Source: an uncultured Bacteroidales bacterium (GTDB lineage Bacteria > Bacteroidota > Bacteroidia > Bacteroidales > Porphyromonadaceae). Taken from it: DNA of 64,000 nt. Under the pieces are notes generated by a model. It was not told the DNA's origin and did not search any database. It worked only from the letters and a program-made list of their open reading frames with translations. Location: NCBI GenBank assembly GCA_902489445.1, contig CABTZX010000001.1, positions 54,348 to 118,347 of the forward strand. Reading direction: 5' to 3'. The translations under genes were made by a program, and so were the position numbers. Positions 7,958 to 16,700 of the stretch are shown piece after piece (position 1 is the first letter of the stretch; every line of letters begins with the position of its first letter).

Positions 7958-10111
7958 CTATGCGTCCTGTTCTTCTTCCGCTTCGTGTTCTTTCAGCAAC
8001 TTATCCTGAACATCGGTCGGTACCAGCTCATAAGAAGCGAATTTCATCGTGAAGCTCGCTCTGCCTCCGGTTATGGAGCTGAGTGCGGTAGCATAGTTGC
8101 TCAATTCCTTCAGCGGAACTTTAGCCAACAACTGTTCGTAACCCTTTTTGCTGTTCATCCCCATTATGATGGCGCGCCGTCCTTGGAGATCGCTCATCAC
8201 ATCACCGATGAATTCGGCCGGTACGTCAACTTCTACGTCATATACCGGTTCCAAAATTTTGGGAGCAGCTTCGCGGAACGCCGTACTAAAGGCATTTCGT
8301 CCGGCAAGCATAAAGGAAACTTCGTTGCTGTCTACCGGGTGCATTTTGCCGTCATATACAATTACGCGTACATCACGGGCATAGCTTCCGGTAAGCGGGC
8401 CGCGCTCCATCTTTTCCATTATACCTTTTAGGATGGCGGGCATAAAGCGCGTATCAATGGCACCGCCTACAACGCTATTTACGTATACTAACTTACCGCC
8501 CCATTCCAGAGGTATTTCCTGCGTATCGCGTGGCGTTATTTTGAATTCCTGCGAGCCGAAGCGGAACGATTCGGGTAGTGCTTTCCCCTCTTCGTAAGGC
8601 TCTATAATGAGGTGTACCTCACCGAATTGCCCTGCACCGCCCGATTGCTTCTTGTGCCGATAGTCCGCACGTGCCGGTTTGGTAATCGTTTCGCGATACG
8701 GAATGCGTGGTTCGCTGTATTCAACGGGTATCTTGTCGTTGTTTTCAATACGCCACTTCAGCGTACGAAGGTGAAATTCGCCCTGACCGCTTACGATGGT
8801 TTGCCGCAATTCCTTAGATTGTTCCACAATCCAGGTGGGATCTTCTTCGCACATACGGTGCAACACTTCGCTCATCTTTTCCGAATCGGACGCATTAACC
8901 GCCTTGATGGCGCGCCGATACTTAGAATTGGGGAATTCAACCTCCGGATAACGGTAGGAAACCTCCTTATCGTTTAGCGCATCGCCACGCCGAACATCCT
9001 TCAATTTTACGGTAGCTCCCAAGTCACCGGCTTCGAAGGATTCCACACGCTCACGGATCTGCCCCGCGGTAACGTAGAGCTGTCCGATGCGTTCCTTGCT
9101 GTCCCGATTGCTGTTCGTTAGGTCCATCCCTTCCTTCAGTGTGCCTTGCATCACCTTAAAGAAAGATACTTCGCCGATATGCGGCTCTATGGTAGTTTTG
9201 AAAAAATAGAGACTTACCGGCTTGGAGGCATCCGGAGCAACCGCCTCACCTTCAGTAGTTACCGGCGATGTGGCTTCCGTTACACGCGGTGCCAATAGTG
9301 CCAATAAGCTCATTAAGCGGCGTACGCCCATATTCTTCATACCGCATGCGGTAAACACCGGGTACATTCCTCCGGTGAGTACCCCTTTGCGCATGCCTTG
9401 GACAATCTCTTCTTCCGTGAGCGAACCGGCTTCAAAGAAGCGCTCCATAAGGTTTTCTTCGTGTTCGGCTGCCGATTCGATGAGAGCCTGACGTAACTCT
9501 TCTGCCTGAGCCAACTCAGATGCCGGAATATCCAATACTTCCGGCGTGCCACCTTCAGGACCCCATTGGTACATCTTCATGCTGAGCACGTCCACCATTT
9601 GGTTCTTGCTGCCGGCAACCGGGAACTGAATTTGAACTAATTTACCGCCAAAACGCTCCTTTAGTTGGGATAACGTAGCCTGAAAATCAGCTTTTTCGTC
9701 ATCGGTCTGGTTAATCAGGAAAAAGATCGGTCGCTTCTTTTCTTCTACATATCTTAGTTGGTTAATCAGACCCACTTCTATCCCGTACCGCGCATTGACT
9801 ACTGCTAAGCTGCTGTCCGTCACATTTAATGCCGAAACGGTACCGCCGATAAAGTCATCGCTACCGGCGCAATCAATCAAATTCAGCTTCTCGTCCTCCC
9901 AAGCAACGCTAAAGAGGGTCGAAAAAACCGTATAGCCATATTCCTTTTCTACGGGGAAGTAGTCGCACACCGTATTGCCTTGACTCACTTCGCCACGACG
10001 TTTTATCACGCCGGCTTCGTAGAGCATCGTCTCAGCGAGAGTCGTTTTGCCCGAACCGGCACTGCCTAAAAGAGAAATGTTGCGGATGTCCGCTGTTTTG
10101 TACACTTTCAT
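7958..10111 (-). CDS. fusA2: EF-G-like translation factor (EF-G2 type)
   Basis: Full-length EF-G architecture of 717 residues: G domain, domain II, and domains III-V (residues about 400-690). The P-loop is GSAGSGKT (16-23). The switch/G3 motif is DCAGS (80-84) where canonical EF-G has DTPGH, so the catalytic histidine is missing. The G4 motif is NQTD (134-137) instead of NKxD. These changes match the second EF-G of Bacteroides, which I recall has been reported to support translocation with little GTP hydrolysis during carbon limitation. Canonical fusA is not in this window. It is monocistronic, with a long 5' gap shared with the giant gene at 10768. Confidence 0.88.
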   Translation of the reverse strand: MKVYKTADIRNISLLGSAGSGKTTLAETMLYEAGVIKRRGEVSQGNTVCDYFPVEKEYGYTVFSTLFSVAWEDEKLNLIDCAGSDDFIGGTVSALNVTDSSLAVVNARYGIEVGLINQLRYVEEKKRPIFFLINQTDDEKADFQATLSQLKERFGGKLVQIQFPVAGSKNQMVDVLSMKMYQWGPEGGTPEVLDIPASELAQAEELRQALIESAAEHEENLMERFFEAGSLTEEEIVQGMRKGVLTGGMYPVFTACGMKNMGVRRLMSLLALLAPRVTEATSPVTTEGEAVAPDASKPVSLYFFKTTIEPHIGEVSFFKVMQGTLKEGMDLTNSNRDSKERIGQLYVTAGQIRERVESFEAGDLGATVKLKDVRRGDALNDKEVSYRYPEVEFPNSKYRRAIKAVNASDSEKMSEVLHRMCEEDPTWIVEQSKELRQTIVSGQGEFHLRTLKWRIENNDKIPVEYSEPRIPYRETITKPARADYRHKKQSGGAGQFGEVHLIIEPYEEGKALPESFRFGSQEFKITPRDTQEIPLEWGGKLVYVNSVVGGAIDTRFMPAILKGIMEKMERGPLTGSYARDVRVIVYDGKMHPVDSNEVSFMLAGRNAFSTAFREAAPKILEPVYDVEVDVPAEFIGDVMSDLQGRRAIIMGMNSKKGYEQLLAKVPLKELSNYATALSSITGGRASFTMKFASYELVPTDVQDKLLKEHEAEEEQDA

Positions 10112-10767
10112 GGTACCTTACTACCTAATATTTTGTTACTTTCAATTAGCTCTTTCCTGCATTTACCAAGGAATGTGCCGGCATGCCATAGGCTCTGATT
10201 TGCGCTTATAGGTATGCTTTTGGGTGCCTATTCCCTGCAAATGCGCTGCAAGTTACCAAATTATTCTCAATGACACAACAACTGCGTAATAATTGACACA
10301 ATGCTACATTTTATTACCCATCCTGCGTGCTATTTGCTAAGACGTTCCTTTGCACATGTAAACTATGAAGAATGACTAAACGCATCTATTCCCATCTCTT
10401 GTGACTGATCTTATTAGTGATAAATAAGAAAGAGGGTATTGTGTCAATTATTTGTTATCCGTATTTGATAGATGATATTCATCATTAAAGGAATGCCTCC
10501 TTTTCGTCTAACTGTAGCAATGAGGCCTATGCGAAAAGGGTCGGTAAGATATACTCACAATACCCCAATTTTTGATGGACAGCTTCCTCATAAAAGATGA
10601 TTTCTATATTTCTATCGTTTGCACGATGGTGCGGATTCATAGCAAAAAAACAAATTTCCGAGAATAGGAGTGATCAAATAATAGAAACAAACTTAATACT
10701 GCTTTTACATACAATAGTTATTGATAACTTTGGGCAAGAAATGTTAGGGGTGTAGTGTGACATAGTT
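10112..10767. other. Divergent intergenic region
   Basis: A 656-bp gap between the divergent EF-G2 and giant genes. No convincing gene is present. The left two thirds have host-like composition; the last roughly 150 bp become AT-rich. A -7-like box TAACTTTG at 10725-10732 faces the giant gene. No integrase site or flanking direct repeat was recognised. Confidence 0.5.
10725..10732 (+). promoter_or_regulatory. Candidate -7 box (TAACTTTG) for the giant gene
   Basis: TAACTTTG fits TAnnTTTG and ends 35 bp before the ATG at 10768. No clear TTG -33 partner is seen, so the call is tentative. Confidence 0.35.
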
Positions 10768-13700
10768 ATGTGGAGGTTCAATGAAAATATAAAAGAAATA
10801 AGAGCTAAGGCAGAAAGAGATTTTACTAATAGAGTTTTTTCCACTATAGCTCCATTCTATAATACTAAAATAACTGCTGGGAACTTAAAAGAAATAAGAA
10901 CTAAAGTAGAGGATGATTTTACTAGAAGAGCTAATCATGTAGCTGGGTTATTAGGAATAAATCTAATTGGTATCACTACTAATATTGAAAACTTTGGTTT
11001 AGAAAAAGGTAAGACAGCTGCTGAAGCTATGGCTAATTTATCCTATACTTTTGAATTAGAAGGTCCTTCAGAAAAGACAGCATTATTTGCTTCATTAGTT
11101 AATGACTTAGGATATGAACCGCAAGAAACAGTTATAACTTCTAAAGTAGTTAACTCTGCTGAAGAAGCTGATGCTGTACAAATAACCTACCCATTAGGTA
11201 ATAAGAGTAGAAAAGAAACATTAGAACTAATAAATAAACTAGGCATAGAAAATTATTCTATTGACCCTAGAACTAATGTAATAACTGTCACTGTATTTAA
11301 TCAGAAGAATGGTAAACTTACATTGACAGCAGAAGAAGCAGAAAAACAAAGAACATTAAGTGAAGAATTATATGGTAAAGAAAGAAGTGGATGGAAGTGC
11401 TCCGCAAAATTCCTCAAATCAGATTATCTCAATACGAGAGTTCGTAGAGAAATTTATGCCAGAGAGCTTGAAAGAGATGGAAACAGAGGAAAGCAACAAG
11501 ACATACGTCTTCATAAGAAACTCAAAGCAGGATTAAAAGAAACTACAACTAGTCTACAAGATACAAGTAGACAAAGAGGGAGTCAATTCTTTGGAGAACA
11601 CGATGCTATATCTAGTAATATTGTAGTAGTAAATGAGAGTAATTCAGGTGAAGAAAACTCAATAACAAGAAGAAATACTGAAAAGGAAATAAAAGAAAAT
11701 GCTAGAATAAGTATTCCCTTAGGTAAAAGCATTGGTGATATTATCTCAGGGAGAAGAACAGCTATAACTATAGAAAGAAATAATGCAACTAAGCGTGATT
11801 TTTACATCTTAAAAGATATAGAGGCTGGGCAAATATTCTCTATTAAAGATAACTCTGGAAAAACAGTTTTTGTTAGAGCCACAAAAAAACTACATAAAGT
11901 AAAGAGAGAAGGTGTTGGTGATGAATGGGCTGAAAGAAACTTTGGTGACACAAGAGAAAGAGAAATCTTTGCTACAAAAGATAATAGAGAGTTTTCTGAA
12001 GTAGAGTTCGAGTATGTAGGTGATAAAATAGATGCCTTATTAAATAAAGATAAAATACTAGAAGAAATTAAAAGTATATTTGAGAGAGCTCTAGATAATG
12101 GTTCTCGGGATTTTAGATTAGATTTTGCTAGTGGAATAAGTGATCCTGATGTAATAAATAGAGTTGTAGAATATATCAACAGTGTAGCTGATGATTTTGG
12201 ATGTATTCCTTTTAATGTTATATTTCCGGAGAATTTAAATACAGGTAAGCTCAATATAACAGCACAAGAAGAAACAGAAAGTGATACCACAACTAATAGT
12301 TCAGTATCTATAGAACAAAGAAGAAAACTTAATCAGACATTTGACCCTAAGAGGAGAAAAGCTAGAGCTAACCTTATAGCTAGATATTTTAGTAATTACT
12401 TGGATGCTAAAGTAGCAAAATTTGATAAGAGAGTACAAGAAGCTTTAACTAGTGATACCGTATCTGAAGAAGATAAACAAGAATTAAGAGCTTTTCTAGC
12501 TACATTGGAAGCTACAGGAAGTAAGAGACTAGAAGTATTACGGAGAATAGGACCTAAAAAGATATTAGAAAAGATAAGAAATTCTTTAAATAAAACACTT
12601 AATGATACATTAAGTGGTAATAGAGAGAAAATTATAGAGGGAAAGAAAAAAAACGCTCTTAGGAAAAATCCAAATCTTACAGAAGAACAATTAGAAGCTG
12701 ATGCTAATAATTTTATTAAAAACATAGTAGAAAAATATCCTGCTATAATAGAGAATTTTACAGCTCTAGCTGAGGAAGCTATTCCTATGATTAATAAAAG
12801 AGAGCAAATAACTATAAATGAAGATAGTGTTCTCTCTTATATTAACTCTCAGGAAAGTATGTTTCAAGAAGAGTTTAATGAAGATGGTACTGAAGATATT
12901 GTAGACATGGAGGAACAACCTAAAGATCATTTTCTCTCTGACTTTAGAACTACTTCTTCACAAGAAACAATGTCTATGAGAGTTAGGAAGAGATTAGGTG
13001 AAATAATAAAAATAAATCCTGATGGTACTCCTGTATTAGATGATATGTATATGGGTGTATATCTAAATGAAGATGAAGTATATTCTACACTTAAAAGAGA
13101 TTTGTCTAGTATGGTCACTTCTGAGGATATGATTCCTTTATTAGAGGAATCAGCTAAAACTAAACCTTGGGTAAAGCAAGTAATACAAACAGTAGAGAGA
13201 GATCTTTTATTTAAGACTCAATTATACCACAATATGAGAAGTGATTTCCAAGAATATTGGGTACAAGAAAAGTCTAAGGAATCTAAAGGATTTAATACAT
13301 TACCTATTAATAGAAAATCAGGTATATGGCATATGCTTGAATCTTGGAAGAATAATGTAGAAGGTGATAATGTATTAACTACTACTAATACTAATGATAA
13401 ATATGGTAGTATCTATGATAATAATGGTAATATTATTAAAGAGAATATAAAGAAAGCAAAAACATCATTTTTAAATATAAGACGAATATTAAGGGGTATA
13501 AAAGATATTAATGAGTTAGATAAAAATTTTTATAGAGATGTCACTAATTTATTAAAATCTTTTGGAATAAATGTGGGGATTGATACAGTAGAACAAACAA
13601 TAAAAGTAAATAAACCTGAAGAAGTATATGCTGGAATTAGTCCTCTGGTAATAATTACAGATGTAGTAGAAAAAGATAATATAACTACTACTAATAATTT

Positions 13701-16700
13701 TTATAAAAAATTCAGCACAGCCTATTCTAATATAGCTAAATTCTTTGCTCCAGCTATGGGATCAGTGATGGAGGACTCTGCTAGACAGAATGGTAAAAAC
13801 TATCAATCTTATGTAGCTCCTTCTTATCTAGGTAAACTGATGAAAAGTATTAAGGATAAAAATACTGAAGAGGGTACTAGGTTTCTAGATGAGAATTACA
13901 AAGCTTTTGGCTGGTTTTATAATAAAAAAGCTGATTTCTTTTTTAGTGATTGGATAGATAAATTATATAAAAATGAAATCTTTAATCGTGAAAAAGGAAT
14001 GAGATTTAGAGATCTTATAGCTCATAAGACAGTATTAAATCAAGATGATAAAAACTATGTAGATTGGGGTAAAAAGGATGTCATTCTATCTCTATTAACT
14101 GAGTTTCAAAAAGCTGATGTAGATGGTACAGCTTGGTATTATGTACCTCTATTTAGTGATGCTCCCTCTGCTGATTTTATTAGGTTTGTGAAGTATGGTG
14201 ATGAAGTTGGTGATTTTAAAGAAGGAGATAAACCATATAAAGAGGCTATAAAAGAAAAACTCCGTGGAGTTGCAATGCAGGAATTTGAAAGAATAGTTCT
14301 TGTAAAAGAAAGAGATGCTATTAGAAATAGTGAAACAGCTACTGCTGAAGAAAAAGAAAGAGTAGGAGCTATAGATAACTATGATATAAAGAGGGATAAG
14401 AATGGTAATATAGTAAAGAAAGGTGGAGCAGAGTTTAAGTTCTTTCCTCAATTTAATGAATGGGGAGTATTTGATGCCATTAGTGACTTCCTAGAAGATC
14501 CTAATAATTCTGGTGAATATCCTTCAAAACTTGTTGATAGGTTTGTTGAAAGATACTTGGAAGAAGGTCTTGATAATGCTCTTGAAGTATGGAAGAATGA
14601 ACAAGTATTTGAATTAGATGAATATGGTGGATATAAAAACTTTGATATAAGCACAGAGTTAGATACTGATACTCTTACGGATATTTTAAATTCTTTAAGT
14701 ACCGATTTATATGATGTAAGGTATGGTCCTTTTGTAGAATTGTCTACAGAAGATATAGATATACTATCTAAAGTTTATGGTATTTATGATGATTTTAACA
14801 AATATGTAATTTTCAATAAAAACAAAATTGATGATAGAGTTGTAAACAAATACATAAATGACTTTAGAACAGCCGTAAAAGAATTACCTAATTCAGAAGT
14901 ATTTGATGCTATAAGAAAAGACTCTATTGAATTAAGTGAATTATCACCCTTAGTAAAATTCCTCAGAAACTACTACTACAATAATGCCCTAGCTACTTCT
15001 CAAATTATTCAACTAACTAATACTGACTTAGCTTACTTTAAGGACATGACTGATTTCTATAAGAGAAATAAACAGAACCATGCTCCTTCACTAAGGCTAG
15101 ATACTAGTGCAGTAAATCCCTTTACAGGAGAAAAAGTAGGTAGAAAAGTAGAAAGAGCCATCACTATTAAAGATGAATATATTCCTTCTACTGGTGTAGA
15201 AGATATAAGAAAAATTCTTACAGAAAGAGGAGTAAGTAAGACAGAAATAGATTTTATCTGTAGTCAATTTAGAAACGTTAATGTAACTGATGCTCAATCT
15301 TATAGAAGTCTAGACTCTTATAGGGCTGTTAAGTGTATGGTGGGTGATTGGACACAACAAATGGAGACTGCCTATAATAATATACTTAATGATAGATGGA
15401 CTGCTACTGATATGATGACAGTGTTTAATACATTAAAGCCTTATGTATACACACAGAACTCTGTAGATAGTGGTGTAGCTGGTGGAGGTAAAATAAAAGT
15501 TCCTATACAACATAAGAACTCAGAGTTTCTTCTTCTGGCTACTTATAATCTAGTATCTGGTGCTCTAGGAAGAGCAAAGAAACTGAAGATATTGGATCAA
15601 TTTATGAGAGACAATCAAATTGATGTAGTTCACTTTGAGTCTGTAGTAAAAGTAGGTAAGCAAGGTGCTATAGATGTAAATCAATTTGATGAAAATAATC
15701 TTGATGGTTTTAGAGAGTACCTAGAAAAAGCTATACGCACTGAAGATGGAAATTATAATCCACAAGTAGTTCATGAAATAAGCTATGAGGATTATGGTAT
15801 TCAGATGGAAACAGGACAGCATATAGTAGACACTAATAATCTTGTAGGTACTCAGGTACAAAGATTAATAGGGGGAGACATAAGTGAGTCTGCTGTATTA
15901 GAACTAGATCAAGTAGATGATTTATTACTCTCTGATATGGGTGATGATGAAGTAATACCCACATTAGGAGTTACTGCTGGTTCTTTGAGAGCTCAATCAG
16001 GTATAAGTGTAGAACAGTTTAGAGAGATAAAAGAACTTAGAGATTATGCAAGACATGCTAAGAACCTTTATGAAGACTATGCTGACTTGCAATATAAAAA
16101 GGGAGAAAAGATAGATCAGAATAAACTAGATCAACTTAAATCTGAGTACGAAACTGCAAAAGAAAAGTATGAAGCTAAAAGAAAGAGTACAAAGTCTGGA
16201 TTAAGTAAAAAGCAATGGCATACTTTATTTAATGCTCTAATGGTAGAGAATATCATACAGGGTTATAATAAAGTAGATAAACTATTCTCTGATAAAAAAT
16301 CTATAAGTGATGTACTCAAGAGACAGATTAATTCTAGTCCTAGATATAGCAGGGATTTGCTTGATGCTTGTAGTCTCGATGAGAATGGAGAGTTCTTAAT
16401 TCCTCTTGTTGATCCTACTAATAGTGATAGAGTACAAGCCCTTATGGCTAGTATAATGAGAAAGGAGATCACTCAACAAAAGATTAAAGGTGGTGCTCTA
16501 TTCCAAGCTTCTTCTTTTGGTCTTACTGATGAACTAAATATTATTTATGAGGGTGAAGGTGAGAATAAAAGAATTAAAGAGTTTGAGTGCTATATGCCTG
16601 CTTATTCTAGAGAATTCTTTGAACCATTTATGAATTCTAAAACTCATGAACTTGATATTAGTCAGCTACCAGATGAACTAAAAGAAATAGTTGGGTATAG

